The translations under genes were made by a program, and so were the position numbers. Below, one piece after another: positions 11,084-21,019 of a stretch of DNA of 64,000 nt; position 1 is the first letter of the stretch, and the number at the start of each line of letters is the position of its first letter. Below the pieces are notes generated by a model, which was not told the origin of the DNA, did not search any database, and saw nothing but the letters and a program-made list of their open reading frames with translations. Origin of the DNA: Parazoarcus communis (GTDB taxonomy: Bacteria; Pseudomonadota; Gammaproteobacteria; Burkholderiales; Rhodocyclaceae); assembly GCF_003111665.1 (NCBI RefSeq), contig NZ_CP022188.1, forward strand, positions 4,588,001 to 4,652,000, given 5' to 3'.

Positions 11084-11500
11084 ATGTCACTCGATGACTG
11101 CAGGATGATCGAACTACCGAAAATTCACGACCAACGCGGGAACCTGACCTTTGTCGAGGGTGACAGGCATGTTCCCTTCGATATCAAACGCGTGTACTAC
11201 CTCTATGACGTACCCGGCGGTTCGGATCGCGGCGGCCATGCTCACGGAAAGCTCCAGCAGTTCATGATCGCCATGTCGGGGAGCTTTGACATCGTGCTCA
11301 ACGATGGTGATCGCGAGCGCCGCTTTCACCTCAATCGTTCATACAACGGCATCTACATCGCGCCGATGACCTGGCGCCATCTCGATAACTTTTCTTCGGG
11401 TGCCGTCTGTCTGGTGCTCGCTTCAGCGTATTACGACGAGGCCGACTATTACCGCGACTATGCGTCTTTCAAGATTGCGGCACAGGCCTCACGTGCATGA
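11084..11500 (+). CDS. WxcM/FdtA-type cupin, probable dTDP-sugar 3,4-ketoisomerase
   Basis: This 138-residue single-domain cupin resembles FdtA/QdtA, which isomerise dTDP-4-keto-6-deoxyglucose to the 3-keto sugar before amination. Family marks are the early DQRGNLTFVE, the central RGGHAHGKLQQFMIAMSGSFDI (histidine-rich active-site strand) and IAPMTWRHLDNFS. The ATG at 11084 is preceded by AAGGGA (11072-11077), so it is preferred over an upstream in-frame ATG at 11024. A DegT aminotransferase two genes later fits the same route. The dTDP-glucose-forming genes rmlA and rmlB are not in the window. Activity rather than mere sugar binding is inferred. Confidence 0.75.
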   Translation: MSLDDCRMIELPKIHDQRGNLTFVEGDRHVPFDIKRVYYLYDVPGGSDRGGHAHGKLQQFMIAMSGSFDIVLNDGDRERRFHLNRSYNGIYIAPMTWRHLDNFSSGAVCLVLASAYYDEADYYRDYASFKIAAQASRA

Positions 11501-12357
11501 AGAACACCTCGACTCTTCCCAGCGAGGCTGGCATGCGTGGTAGCCGCTTGATTATCGTCGGTGGCGCGCCGCGCTCAGGGACCAGCCTGTTCCAATCCAT
11601 GATGGACTCGCACCGTGATGTCTATGGCGGGCCCGAGTTTGATCACCTGACAGACATCGTCAACTTGCGTAACCGCCTGCAGCAGGGCTTGCACTATGGT
11701 CGCATCACGCACTTCGTTGATGCGGCTCAGATCGATGACGCCATGGGGCAAATGGTGGAGTCCCTGCTTTATCCCGTCGCAGATCGCCACGGGGTCAGCC
11801 GGCTCTCGGAAAAAACACCGATGAATGTCCTCGTCTTCAAGGACCTGATGACGATACTGCCGGGCGCAAAATTCGTACATGTCATACGCGACCCGCGCGC
11901 AGTCATCATGTCCATGTATCAGGTCGCCAAGCGCATTGATCAGGCCGGACAAACACGGCCGCCCTTCCTGGCCAACCTGGAAGCGATGGCCTTGTACATC
12001 AATCAATGCGTGCATGCCGGCGTTGAAGCCTGCGAGAGTCAAGCCGCCCGCGCGATCATCGTGCGCTACGAAGATCTGCTCTCCCGTACCGAAGACACGA
12101 TGATGAATCTGCTGAAGTTCCTTGACCTGCCTGATGATCGTGCGGTACTGAACCCGGGCCAGGTCGTGCACGAGAGCGCGAGCCTGTTGAAGGACGGTTC
12201 CGACCCATGGGCCGGCGGGCGCAGAACCTATACCGATCCAGAGCGTGAGAATCAGGACAAGTGGCGCGAAGATCTTGACCCAAACTCAATCGAAGTACTC
12301 AACCGCCTGTTTTCCGCTGCTCCGGTTTACGCTGCACTGGACTACAACTTCGATTGA
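11497..12357 (+). CDS. PAPS-dependent sulfotransferase family protein
   Basis: The 286-residue protein carries the 5'-phosphosulfate loop GGAPRSGTS (22-30) and the 3'-phosphate segment VIRDPRAVIMSM (129-140), in which R131 and S139 are the usual PAPS contacts. These are the two hallmarks of cytosolic sulfotransferases; members transfer sulfate from PAPS to hydroxyl or amino groups of sugars and other small molecules. The ATGA overlap with the cupin gene ties it to sugar-nucleotide or glycan modification. Its acceptor is unknown. If active, the flagellar or surface glycan made here would be sulfated. Confidence 0.8.
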   Translation: MKNTSTLPSEAGMRGSRLIIVGGAPRSGTSLFQSMMDSHRDVYGGPEFDHLTDIVNLRNRLQQGLHYGRITHFVDAAQIDDAMGQMVESLLYPVADRHGVSRLSEKTPMNVLVFKDLMTILPGAKFVHVIRDPRAVIMSMYQVAKRIDQAGQTRPPFLANLEAMALYINQCVHAGVEACESQAARAIIVRYEDLLSRTEDTMMNLLKFLDLPDDRAVLNPGQVVHESASLLKDGSDPWAGGRRTYTDPERENQDKWREDLDPNSIEVLNRLFSAAPVYAALDYNFD

Positions 12358-12466
12358 TCGAGATCCGCGTTGCGCGGCCTGCGCATCGACAAACATGCGA
12401 AAAATTCACGGCATTTGGTTGCGGACGTTTGGATCCGTTAGCCGAGTCGACTGACTGCGCACCGAG

Positions 12467-13567
12467 ATGACGACACCTTTCTTCGACATGCAGGCGATCA
12501 CCACCCCGATCGAATCCGAGTTAAGGGATGCCTTCGAGCGGGTGCTGAGCAGACATCACTTCATACTGGGTAACGAGCTCACGGCCTTCGAACAGGAGTT
12601 CGCCCGCTACTGCGGCGTCGAACACTGCATAGGCGTTGGCAATGGGCTCGAAGCGCTTTATCTGACACTTCAGGCCATGGGTATCGGCGCCGGGGATGAA
12701 GTCATCGTTCCGGCCCATACTTTCATCGCCACCTGGCTCGCCGTCACCTGGAGCGGCGCCCGGCCCGTCCCGGTCGAATCCTGTCCATTCGGCTTCAACA
12801 TCGATCCTGAACGCATTGTCGAAGCGATCACCCCCCGCACGAAAGCCATCATCGCCGTGCACCTTTATGGTGAGCCCGCCGATATGGCCGCGATATGCAG
12901 CATCGCGGCAAAGCATGGTCTACAAGTGATCGAAGATGCTGCGCAAGCGCATGGCGCGCGCTACCACAACCGCCCCGTCGGCAGCCTCGGTGACGCGGCC
13001 GCCTTCAGTTTCTACCCGACCAAGAACCTCGGTGCGATGGGCGACGGTGGCGCGATCTGCACCAATAGCGCAGCCCTGGCATCGCGCCTGCGCTCACTGC
13101 GCAACTATGGATCGCAGACCAGGTATCAGCATGACGAAGTTGGCTACAACTCTCGGCTCGATGAGCTTCAGGCCGCCTTTCTGCGTGTCAGGCTGCGACG
13201 CCTCGATGAAGACAATCGCGCGCGCCAGTCAGTCGCCCAAGCCTACATTCAGGCATTGTCAGCGCTGACGCATATCACCGTGCCGCAGACGCCCGACTGG
13301 GCCACGCCCGTATGGCATCTTTTCGTCATTCGCTGCACACGGCGCGATGCGCTGATGAAGGCCCTGAAGACAGCGGGCATCGACACCCTGATCCATTACC
13401 CTGTACCGGCCCATCGACAGGGGGCCTACTCCAGCGAAGACTGGCCCGATCTGTCGATGACCGAACAGCTCTCGTCAGAAGTACTGAGTCTGCCGATGTG
13501 GCCTGGACTCGACCCTGCGCCTGTCATCGCGGCAGTGCTGCAGGCACATCGGGAGCTGGCCTCATGA
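12467..13567 (+). CDS. DegT/DnrJ/EryC1 PLP-dependent sugar aminotransferase
   Basis: The 366-residue enzyme would aminate a keto sugar nucleotide using glutamate and PLP. K186 in [18 protein letters not shown] forms the Schiff base. Other family segments are [39 protein letters not shown] and [11 protein letters not shown]. The sequence is close to the FdtB/QdtB subgroup, which makes 3-amino-3,6-dideoxy sugars from the product of the FdtA/QdtA ketoisomerase, consistent with the cupin gene upstream. A spacer of 109 bases separates it from the sulfotransferase gene; its end overlaps the next gene (ATGA). Confidence 0.9.
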   Translation: MTTPFFDMQAITTPIESELRDAFERVLSRHHFILGNELTAFEQEFARYCGVEHCIGVGNGLEALYLTLQAMGIGAGDEVIVPAHTFIATWLAVTWSGARPVPVESCPFGFNIDPERIVEAITPRTKAIIAVHLYGEPADMAAICSIAAKHGLQVIEDAAQAHGARYHNRPVGSLGDAAAFSFYPTKNLGAMGDGGAICTNSAALASRLRSLRNYGSQTRYQHDEVGYNSRLDELQAAFLRVRLRRLDEDNRARQSVAQAYIQALSALTHITVPQTPDWATPVWHLFVIRCTRRDALMKALKTAGIDTLIHYPVPAHRQGAYSSEDWPDLSMTEQLSSEVLSLPMWPGLDPAPVIAAVLQAHRELAS

Positions 13568-14862
13568 AAGCGCCACCGTGGAATGTTCTCGTATTCCCGG
13601 CCGGCACAGAGGTCGGGCTGGAAATTTTCCGTTCACTCGAACACTGCAAGGAGGTGCGGCTGTTCGGCGCCTCTGCAGCCGTGGTCAACCACGGACCTTG
13701 CGTCTTTGCGCGCTATCGCGAACTGCCATCCATAGACCACGCCGACGCCTTGCACGCCCTGAGGGCACTGATCGAAGCGTGGGAAATCGACTTCATTTTC
13801 CCGGCAAATCCACTCGTCATGGATTTTCTCGATGAGCACCGACGCGAAATCTCCTGCGCCATCGTCATGCCTGCCAGCGACACCTTCAATATCGTCCGTT
13901 CCAAGTCCGCCAGCTACAAGCACCTGGCGCAGCAACTACCGGTACCGAAACTGCATAGTGCGGAGAGCATCGAGCGTTTTCCGGTTTATCTGAAGCCAGA
14001 CCGCCTGTATGGATCGCAGGGAGGACAGCGACTCGATAGCCGCCACGCACTCACGGCCGTCGGCAGTCTGGAGGGCATGCTCCTCTGCGAGTACCTGCCG
14101 GGCGATGAATACACCGTCGACTGCTTCTCGAGCAGCACCGGGAAATTGCTGTTCGCCGGCCCACGAACGCGCGAGCGCATCCGCATGGGCACCTCGATGC
14201 ACAGCAAGGTACCGGACAGCGAGACCCACGCCGAATTACTCGCGCATGCCCTGCAAATCCATAATGCGCTGGATCTGACCGGCCCGTGGTTCTTCCAGAT
14301 GAAGCGCGATGCTCAGGGCACGCTGAAGCTGCTGGAAATCGACCCGCGTATCGCCGGCACCATGGCGTTTCACCGCGTACAGGGCATCAACTTTCCCCTT
14401 CTGGGGCTGCTCGACAAGGCTGGCATGAGCGTGCGCATATTGCGCAACCCGTACCATCAGTACAGCATCGATCGGGCACTGACGAATCGCTACCGACTGG
14501 ACCTGCGCTACACCACGGTCTATGTGGACTGGGACGACACGCTCGTCATCAAGCAAACACTGAACACGCAAATGCTGCAGTTTCTCTATCAATGCATCAA
14601 CCAGGGAAAGCGCATCGTTCTGCTATCGAAATCACTCGCAGCCGACAAGGAAGCGCTGCTCGCCCGTTGGCGCCTGCAATCGCTCTTTGATGAAGTCCAT
14701 TGGTTGCGTGAAGATGAATCGAAAAGCGATTACATCCACGACACCGACGCAATTTTCATCGACGACAGTTTCACGCAACGCGAAGAGGTCGCCAGGCGTT
14801 TGGGCATCCTGACTTTTGATCCCAGCATGGTCGAAGTATTGCTGGACGACCGAGGGCTCTAG
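13564..14862 (+). CDS. ATP-grasp / HAD fusion protein
   Basis: This 432-residue protein has two enzyme modules. Residues 1-110 form a pre-ATP-grasp fold, and about 110-300 an ATP-grasp domain with [14 protein letters not shown] as the nucleotide Lys/Gly loop and [11 protein letters not shown] as the metal-binding strand (family usually EINPR). Residues 317-432 are a HAD-like domain with D322-x-D324-D-T, S355 and a late IFIDDS containing D400 and D401. ATP-grasp enzymes ligate a carboxylate to an amine or thiol via an acyl phosphate; the HAD part would act as phosphatase or nucleotidase. In this operon it may prepare an acyl group for an amino sugar, which is a guess. The start overlaps the aminotransferase stop. 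Confidence 0.7.
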   Translation: MKAPPWNVLVFPAGTEVGLEIFRSLEHCKEVRLFGASAAVVNHGPCVFARYRELPSIDHADALHALRALIEAWEIDFIFPANPLVMDFLDEHRREISCAIVMPASDTFNIVRSKSASYKHLAQQLPVPKLHSAESIERFPVYLKPDRLYGSQGGQRLDSRHALTAVGSLEGMLLCEYLPGDEYTVDCFSSSTGKLLFAGPRTRERIRMGTSMHSKVPDSETHAELLAHALQIHNALDLTGPWFFQMKRDAQGTLKLLEIDPRIAGTMAFHRVQGINFPLLGLLDKAGMSVRILRNPYHQYSIDRALTNRYRLDLRYTTVYVDWDDTLVIKQTLNTQMLQFLYQCINQGKRIVLLSKSLAADKEALLARWRLQSLFDEVHWLREDESKSDYIHDTDAIFIDDSFTQREEVARRLGILTFDPSMVEVLLDDRGL

Positions 14863-14863
14863 C

Positions 14864-15793
14864 ATGATGCAATGGCAAAAACTCGGGCAGGTCTATCACC
14901 GCCAGCCCGATGCAGGCTGGTGGCATAGCCACACCATGGCCCCCTCCGCCATCTGCCTGAACGACGAGGTCATCCGTGTCTTCCTGGGCTGCTGGGATAG
15001 CGCGGGCATCTCCCGCATCGGCTATGTCGATGTATCGGCAGAGCGCCCCAATGAGGTCCTTGCTGTGTCCCCCAAGCCTGTTGTCGACATCGGCCGACCG
15101 GGCTGCTTTGACGACAATGGCGTATTCCCCGGACATGCTACGCGCGTGGGCGACACGATCTACCTCTACTACACCGGTTTTCAGCTTGGCGAGAAGATCC
15201 GCTACTTCAATTTCGGCGGCTTGGCGCTGAGTCGCGACGGCGGTCAAACCTTCACTCGCGTCTCCGAGGCGCCCATCCTCGACCGCGCCGACGAGGGCCT
15301 GAGCGTTCGCGCAGGGCAATCCATCCTGCACGAATCAGGCGCTTTCCACACGGTCTATTCCGCAGGTAGTGACTGGGTCAATGTCGGTGGCTATCTGCGG
15401 CCAACTTACGATGTGTATTACCAGTCTTCTCCCGACGGTCTGGCGTATCAACGCAGTGGGCAGCGCATCGTGACGCACGACGCAAGCGTAGAGCACGGTC
15501 TGGGCAGGCCCCAGCTCGTCCGGCTCGGCGAGCGCTATGCCGTCTTCTACACCCGCCGCACGCTGGACATGAAATATCACTTCGGACTGTCACTTTCCGA
15601 CGACTTGCAGCACTGGGAGCGCGCCGACCATCTCGCCAACATTGCCCATGGCACAGGCTTCGATAGCGAGATGGTGTACTTCCCCTCGCTGGTCAGCGTA
15701 CCCGGAAGCGGACGACGGTTCCTCTTCTACGCCGGCAACGGATTCGGTCGCGACGGCCTTGGTGTCGCCGAACTGCATGGGGACTTCCCGTGA
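14864..15793 (+). CDS. Beta-propeller glycosidase-like protein (GH43/GH130-like fold)
   Basis: The 309-residue protein has no signal peptide. Repeated blade-like segments (GYVDVSAERPNEV, GLALSRDGGQTFTRV, YQSSPDGLAYQRSGQRIV, GLSLSDDLQHWERA) and the opening WWHSHTMAPSAI are typical of five-bladed propeller glycosidases and phosphorylases. Catalytic residues cannot be assigned securely, though acidic positions such as CFDDNGVFPG and GTGFDSEMVYFPS sit where such sites usually lie. A cytoplasmic glycosidase-like protein in a glycan operon may trim or phosphorolyse a sugar precursor, or be a non-catalytic sugar binder. It follows the fusion gene by one base. Confidence 0.6.
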   Translation: MMQWQKLGQVYHRQPDAGWWHSHTMAPSAICLNDEVIRVFLGCWDSAGISRIGYVDVSAERPNEVLAVSPKPVVDIGRPGCFDDNGVFPGHATRVGDTIYLYYTGFQLGEKIRYFNFGGLALSRDGGQTFTRVSEAPILDRADEGLSVRAGQSILHESGAFHTVYSAGSDWVNVGGYLRPTYDVYYQSSPDGLAYQRSGQRIVTHDASVEHGLGRPQLVRLGERYAVFYTRRTLDMKYHFGLSLSDDLQHWERADHLANIAHGTGFDSEMVYFPSLVSVPGSGRRFLFYAGNGFGRDGLGVAELHGDFP

Positions 15794-16722
15794 TCGCCGC
15801 CGCCTATTCGGCAAAAGACCGCAAGCGCTGGGACGCCTTTGTGCGCAATAGCCGCAATGGCACGCTGCTGTTTGAACGCGCCTACATGGAATATCACGCA
15901 GAGCGCTTTGTCGACGCCTCGCTGATCATCGACGAAGCAGATGCGGCGCTAGCCCTCCTGCCCGCCAGTCGCCACGACAATACGATCCGCTCACATGGCG
16001 GACTGACTTACGGCGGCTTCATCACCGATGGTCGCATGCGGGTCGAGAAGATGCTCCGCACATTCGATGCCGCGCTGGCGTTTTACAACAGCATCGGTAT
16101 CACACGGCTTGAATACAAGGCCATTCCGCATATCTACCATCAAGCACCGGCCGAGGAAGATGCCTACGCCCTGTTCCGCCTCGGTGCCCAGTTGCTCAAG
16201 CGCGAGCCCTCAGCAGCCTTGCATTTGCTCGATACCGGCTTGCCTGGCAAGAAACGCAATGGCGCAGCGCGCGCAGCGCAGCTTGGTCTGCGCCTTGAGC
16301 AGGTCAGCACCGCCGATGCGCTGATGGCGCTGATCAACACGAATCTGCAACTGCGTCATGGTGTCAGTGCCGTTCACAGCGCTGCCGAGATGAATCGCCT
16401 GCGCGCGGCCTTCCCCCGCAGCATCGAAATTTTCCACGTCAGCGACGGAGACGGTCTCCTTGTAGGAGGTGCCATCGTTTACGTCGCGGGGCCGGTTGCG
16501 CACACCCAGTATCTCGTTGCATCCGAGGCTGGTCGCGCTAGCCGCGCAATGGATTTCCTGATTCATGCGCTCGCCGCGCGCTATCGCGAGGGCTGCCAGT
16601 GGCTCGAGTTTGGCATTTCGACAGAAGCGGGCGGACAGGTTCTTAACGAAGGGCTGATGAGCCAGAAGGAAGAATTCGGCGCACGTTGCGTATGCTACGA
16701 CACCTACGTGATCGATCTTTGA
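15790..16722 (+). CDS. FemAB/GNAT-like acyltransferase
   Basis: This 310-residue protein starts at GTG 15790, overlapping the previous stop (GTGA). Its two-lobed organisation resembles FemAB-type GNAT proteins. The N-terminal lobe includes RNGTLLFERAYMEYHAERFVD and LTYGGFIT. The C-terminal lobe (about 170-310) runs through RLRAAFPRSIEIFHV, a strand pair GLLVGGAIVYV, and the late QWLEFGIS. Such proteins add acyl or aminoacyl groups to amines. In this operon the natural substrate would be the amino sugar from the DegT enzyme, replacing the usual FdtC/QdtC acetyltransferase. The evidence for that is only position. Confidence 0.6.
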   Translation: MIAAAYSAKDRKRWDAFVRNSRNGTLLFERAYMEYHAERFVDASLIIDEADAALALLPASRHDNTIRSHGGLTYGGFITDGRMRVEKMLRTFDAALAFYNSIGITRLEYKAIPHIYHQAPAEEDAYALFRLGAQLLKREPSAALHLLDTGLPGKKRNGAARAAQLGLRLEQVSTADALMALINTNLQLRHGVSAVHSAAEMNRLRAAFPRSIEIFHVSDGDGLLVGGAIVYVAGPVAHTQYLVASEAGRASRAMDFLIHALAARYREGCQWLEFGISTEAGGQVLNEGLMSQKEEFGARCVCYDTYVIDL

Positions 16723-16730
16723 GCCCTGCA

Positions 16731-17507
16731 ATGAAAGCATCCGTTGATCCAGCGCAATCCGATAGCACGCAGGGCGATCCCGCGATCTGTGCCTACACCG
16801 CACACTATCTCCGCCGCCAGGGCGGAGCACGCTATCCGGCCGAACATCTGGTTCGCATACTGATGGGCCGTCATCCGAGACTGGCGCTGGATCAAGCGGA
16901 TTATCGCGGCGCCCCCTTGCTGGAGGTCGGCTGTGGCGACGGCAGAAATCTTGGGCTGTTTCATGACCTGGGCTTCAGGATTCACGCCACCGAAGTCAGC
17001 GCGGCAATATGCGACTCGACCCACGCTCGACTCCAGAAGGCTGGCATACCGGCAAGCCTGGATGTCGGCACCAACGCGCGCCTGCCCTATCCCGACGCAT
17101 CGTTTCGTTACCTGATTGCCTGGAACAGCTGTTACTACATGGAAGCCGGGTCGGCCTTCGCCGATCACGTCATGGAATATGCTCGCGTACTCACGGACAA
17201 GGGCTTTCTCATCCTGTCTGTGCCGATGCCCACAAACTACATCTTCAATGACTGCGTTGCCCATGATGATGGCAGCACCACACTGACCACCGATGCTTTC
17301 GGCGTACTTCAAGGTGCCCGACTGCAGCGCTTCAGCGATGCCCAGGCCCTGCAACAGAGTCTTGAAGCAGCATTCGCCGATTTCTCACACGGAGAAATAC
17401 GTGCGGATTGCTTCGGTGTTCAGAACGATCACTTTCTGCTCGTGTGCCGAAAATACAGCCCGACGGATTCTCCGCAATCACAGCAGGATCATCAGACAAG
17501 GGTCTGA
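16731..17507 (+). CDS. SAM-dependent methyltransferase, class I
   Basis: In this 258-residue protein the SAM-binding motif LLEVGCGDG lies near residues 63-71, followed by the acidic end of strand two in IHATEVS and a post-motif segment RYLIAWNSCYYMEAGS. The fold is the Methyltransf_11 type. Its likely job is O- or N-methylation of a glycan residue, judged only from the operon. The ATG at 16731 is chosen because upstream in-frame codons lie inside the previous gene. Confidence 0.75.
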   Translation: MKASVDPAQSDSTQGDPAICAYTAHYLRRQGGARYPAEHLVRILMGRHPRLALDQADYRGAPLLEVGCGDGRNLGLFHDLGFRIHATEVSAAICDSTHARLQKAGIPASLDVGTNARLPYPDASFRYLIAWNSCYYMEAGSAFADHVMEYARVLTDKGFLILSVPMPTNYIFNDCVAHDDGSTTLTTDAFGVLQGARLQRFSDAQALQQSLEAAFADFSHGEIRADCFGVQNDHFLLVCRKYSPTDSPQSQQDHQTRV

Positions 17508-17509
17508 CC

Positions 17510-18931
17510 ATGAATCAGGATCTTCTTTCCTTCATAGCCGCCATCGAAGCACTTTTCGCAAAGCGTGAGGCGGATTCGGCGCTTGCCGCGATCCGCGCAC
17601 TGGTAGATACGGTGACCAATGACCCGGCAACAGTCGGAAACGTGCTGTCGTCGCCGGGCCTCGATGAGCTCTGTCAGAAGCTCGGGGCTATTTCGCTCCA
17701 TTACCTCGAATCTGAAAAGATGCGTCCCCCGACGGCCGACCGCCAAGCCGATGTCATCATTCTCGCCACGGAGCTCTATGGTGTGGGGGGGCATACGCGG
17801 GTTATCGAGGACATCATCCGGGCGCAGCCGGATAAGCATCACCTGATCCTGATGACGAATTTTTTCTCGCACGATTACCAATTCGACCGGGAGCGCTTTA
17901 CCAGGCTCGGCGTCGAAGTCAGGACACCCGAGTCTGGTGACTATGTGAGTCGCCTCGTGTGGACACAGCGCCAACTGTGCAGCCACCCCGACGCGCAGGT
18001 ATTGGTGTTCAACCACCACGCCGATGTGGCCGCCATTGCCGGCATTCAGCCCGGCCTCAATCGCGAGGTGGTGTTCTGTCACCACGCTGATCACCATCTA
18101 TGTCTGGGCGCTGCGCTGGATTGGGTTCGCCACGTGGACCTCTACGAAGACTTCTGCAACACCTGCCGCGGGGCCGGGATCAAGGCCGAACTCTGGCCCC
18201 TGTCTGTACCGGACATCGGCGCACGCCCTCACGATCCCGCTTCGTTCCGCCGGACTGGCTCCTTGCTCACCGCCTGCAGCGGCCACGACGCGAAATTCAT
18301 GGCCCCCTACCCCTTCCACTACTGGATGGTCCTGCCGCAGGTCCTGCGACGCAGCGGCGGCAGGCATCTGCACATCGGCCCCTTGTCTGGCGACGTCCTG
18401 AACGCCATACATGCAGAACTGGCCGTGCAAGGCGTCAGCGCAGATCGCTTCACACATATCCCGTGGGTCGAAAACCTTGGCGCAACGCTCAAGGAACAGG
18501 ATGTGGATCTTTACATCGGGTCGTTTCCGCTAGGCGGCGGACGCGCCATCATCGAGGCCATGGCCGGCGGCACCCCGATCGTCACCCATGCACACCACAT
18601 GCACCCACCGCTGGGCAGCGCCACGCTTGGCCCCGTTGGCACCTGGTGCTGGTCTACTCCGGACGAGTTGCTCGCCATCGTCGATTCGGCTTCACCAGAA
18701 GCCCTTGCCAGTCAGTCGCAGCGCGCACGCGAACACTATCTGCAGGCCCATGCTCCAGCAGGTTTCGAGGCCGCGGTGCGCGGCGCCCCGACAACAGTCG
18801 CTGCAGCGCCTGAGAATATCCGCAAATCGCCCGCAGTCGACCCGCTTGCAGCGTACCTCTTGCGCGCGCAAGTGCGTAACGAGACCTTCCCCATCGTCTT
18901 CAATCTGCTCGCTGAGGCCGCACAACAGTGA
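17510..18931 (+). CDS. Glycosyltransferase-like protein, last gene of the glycan operon
   Basis: A 473-residue soluble protein. After about 75 variable residues it shows VIILATELYGVGGHTRVIEDI, the glycine-rich entry loop of GT4/GT-B enzymes, and in the C-terminal half FPLGGGRAIIEAMAGGTPIVTH, the nucleotide-sugar-binding E-x7-E-like region of the same fold. It sits 2 bases after the methyltransferase stop and immediately upstream of the first flagellin gene. A role in attaching or extending a flagellin glycan is likely but not shown. Confidence 0.7.
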   Translation: MNQDLLSFIAAIEALFAKREADSALAAIRALVDTVTNDPATVGNVLSSPGLDELCQKLGAISLHYLESEKMRPPTADRQADVIILATELYGVGGHTRVIEDIIRAQPDKHHLILMTNFFSHDYQFDRERFTRLGVEVRTPESGDYVSRLVWTQRQLCSHPDAQVLVFNHHADVAAIAGIQPGLNREVVFCHHADHHLCLGAALDWVRHVDLYEDFCNTCRGAGIKAELWPLSVPDIGARPHDPASFRRTGSLLTACSGHDAKFMAPYPFHYWMVLPQVLRRSGGRHLHIGPLSGDVLNAIHAELAVQGVSADRFTHIPWVENLGATLKEQDVDLYIGSFPLGGGRAIIEAMAGGTPIVTHAHHMHPPLGSATLGPVGTWCWSTPDELLAIVDSASPEALASQSQRAREHYLQAHAPAGFEAAVRGAPTTVAAAPENIRKSPAVDPLAAYLLRAQVRNETFPIVFNLLAEAAQQ

Positions 18932-18951
18932 GTTGACTGTTTCTTGATTTT
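18924..18951 (+). terminator. Weak terminator overlapping the glycosyltransferase stop
   Basis: AACAGT pairs with ACTGTT around six bases, followed by TCTTGATTTT. The stem overlaps the stop codon, and only six pairs form, so it may be leaky. Confidence 0.4.
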
Positions 18952-19342
18952 CGCTCGTTCATACGCAACAAATACGATGCCGTTCGACGCCACCACATTG
19001 TGCGGAGGCCGATGACGGTGACCATCGTAACCAGCCCGTCACCTTGCTCCCGAACACTGCTGCGCAACACCCTGCGGCAACAAGGTAAAACCCGGCTTGC
19101 AACGGTGCAGAGAGACAGGAGCAGCTCGTCCCCTCTCACCTCGTGGATCACCGCCTGGACAGGGCCGGCCTGATCAGGACGAACCGGGCCCGGCTGTCAC
19201 CCTCCCGGTCACGATGCTCCGTCTCAGAAATGTTGCCGCCGACCGGCAAAAGGCTGCCAAGCTCCGATCGCAAGCCGGCAAAACTTGCCGAAAATCACCA
19301 ATAAAGCCACCTAAAACAATGAAACAGAAAGAATAAACATGC
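18952..19342. other. Intergenic region upstream of fliC1
   Basis: About 390 bases without a credible gene; short open frames on both strands show no recognisable product. The sigma-54 promoter lies at its downstream end, so this stretch may carry activator sites, but I see no clear repeat. Confidence 0.5.
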
Positions 19343-19358
19343 TGGCACGCATCTCGCT
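19343..19358 (+). promoter_or_regulatory. Sigma-54 promoter of fliC1
   Basis: TGGCACGCATCTCGCT matches TGGCACG-N4-TTGCT with GG and GC exactly ten bases apart. Transcription would begin near 19369 and leave an 80-base leader ending in AAGGAG (19438-19443). A matching activator (FlrC/FleR type) is encoded at 61887-63350. Confidence 0.7.
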
Positions 19359-19451
19359 ATGTCTGTTTCAGAAGGCTCGGATTCATCAACGGTGTTCCAA
19401 ACAGCTAGCCAATCCGGGCGACATCAGAACCTGATCTAAGGAGATGCAAAA

Positions 19452-20933
19452 ATGGCACAGGTAATCAATACCAACGTCGCCTCGCTCAATGCACAGCGTA
19501 ACCTGAACACCTCCCAGGGCTCGCTCGCGACCTCGCTGCAACGCCTCTCCTCCGGATTGCGCATCAACAGCGCCAAGGACGATGCCGCAGGCCTCTCGAT
19601 CTCGGAGCGCATGACCTCGCAGATCCGCGGACAGGATCAGGCCCGGCGCAATGCCAATGACGGCATCTCGCTGGCGCAGACGGCCGAGGGCGCGCTGCAG
19701 TCGTCCGGTGATGTGCTGCAGCGCATCCGCGAACTGGCGGTGCAGTCGTCCAACGCAACGAACTCGGCCTCGGACCGCCAGGCACTGAACGCCGAAGTCA
19801 ATCAGCTCACGGCCGAGCTCGACCGCATCGCCCAGACCACCGAATTCAACGGCAGCCGATTGCTCGACGGTTCCTTCACCACTGCGACCTTCCAGGTTGG
19901 CGCCAACGCCGGGCAGACGATTCAGGCCACGACGGCAAACTTCAGCACGAATCAATATGGCGGCTACCGGATCGGCTCCCAGGCAGCGGCCACTTCAGGC
20001 GCCAAGGGCGACCTGACGACCGGCAGCACCCCGTTCTCCGTCGCCTCGTCGGCCGCAGCATCAAACCGGGTTGTCGGCGGAACGATCACGATCAACGGCG
20101 CCACCGGTGCGTCAACCGCCACGATTCCAGCAGGTGCATCGGCAAAGACCGCCGCCGCGCTGATCAATACCGAGAGCGCCACCACCGGCGTCAGTGCATC
20201 GGCGAAGACCGAGTTCGACATCGACTTCAGCGCCCCCAATATCAGCTACAAGTTCGATGTCAGTTCGAACAACTCAGCTGCGGTCACCATCTCCTTCACC
20301 ATTGGTGCAGAAGACAACGACGGACTGGCTTCGGCCATCAATGCGTTCAACGACGTTTCCTCGAAGACCGGTGTTTCGGCGCGCATCAACGATACCGGCG
20401 ACGGCATCACCCTGCTCAACGCAGCGGGCGAAAACATCACCATCGCCAACGCGGCGTCGGGTTCTGCTGCGGCCACCATCGGCGGAACGGCGACTGCTGC
20501 AGGCGCGACCGCCATCGGAACCGGCCAGCTGGTGCTGGACTCGGACAAGTCGTTCAGCATCGACGCACCGAACACGACCGACTTCTTCAACGCGACCACT
20601 GCTGCGGCTCAACTGCAAAAAGTGAGCGACCTCGATGTCAGCTCCGTCGATGCCGCACAACGAACGCTTGCCATCGCAGACGCGGCGCTGTCGGCAATCA
20701 ACGGACAACGGGCAAAATTCGGCGCCCTGCAGGCACGGTTCGACACCACGATATCCAATCTGCAGGTATCGTCCGAGAACCTGTCGGCCTCGCGCTCGCG
20801 TATCCGCGACACCGACTTCGCGTCCGAAACTGCGAACCTGACACGCGCCCAGATCCTGCAACAGGCTGGCACTGCAATGCTGTCACAGGCCAATGCGCTG
20901 CCACAGCAGGTGCTGCAGTTGCTGCAGGGCTGA
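19452..20933 (+). CDS. fliC: Flagellin 1
   Basis: This 493-residue filament protein has the conserved N-terminal D0/D1 region ([53 protein letters not shown]) and the C-terminal D1/D0 region ([38 protein letters not shown]). The central 170-400 stretch is rich in Ser, Thr and Ala and would be surface exposed, where O-glycans are usually attached. It has a good ribosome site, AAGGAG. The protein is the same length as the second flagellin (29128) and largely colinear with it. It lies directly after the glycan operon, supporting a glycosylated filament. Confidence 0.95.
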   Translation: MAQVINTNVASLNAQRNLNTSQGSLATSLQRLSSGLRINSAKDDAAGLSISERMTSQIRGQDQARRNANDGISLAQTAEGALQSSGDVLQRIRELAVQSSNATNSASDRQALNAEVNQLTAELDRIAQTTEFNGSRLLDGSFTTATFQVGANAGQTIQATTANFSTNQYGGYRIGSQAAATSGAKGDLTTGSTPFSVASSAAASNRVVGGTITINGATGASTATIPAGASAKTAAALINTESATTGVSASAKTEFDIDFSAPNISYKFDVSSNNSAAVTISFTIGAEDNDGLASAINAFNDVSSKTGVSARINDTGDGITLLNAAGENITIANAASGSAAATIGGTATAAGATAIGTGQLVLDSDKSFSIDAPNTTDFFNATTAAAQLQKVSDLDVSSVDAAQRTLAIADAALSAINGQRAKFGALQARFDTTISNLQVSSENLSASRSRIRDTDFASETANLTRAQILQQAGTAMLSQANALPQQVLQLLQG

Positions 20934-20966
20934 TTCCTTAAGTACCATCGAGCTTGTCGGATCCGC

Positions 20967-21019
20967 CACTTAGCCCCTGCTTCCGGCCCCGAAATGGCGC
21001 CAGAAGCAGGGGCTAAGTG
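20967..21019 (+). terminator. 17-bp perfect hairpin after fliC1
   Basis: Bases 20967-20983 and 21003-21019 are exact inverted complements around a 19-base loop. It starts 33 bases after the fliC1 stop. No T-run follows, so it may act as a messenger-stabilising 3' structure or a Rho-type end rather than a classic terminator. Confidence 0.7.
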
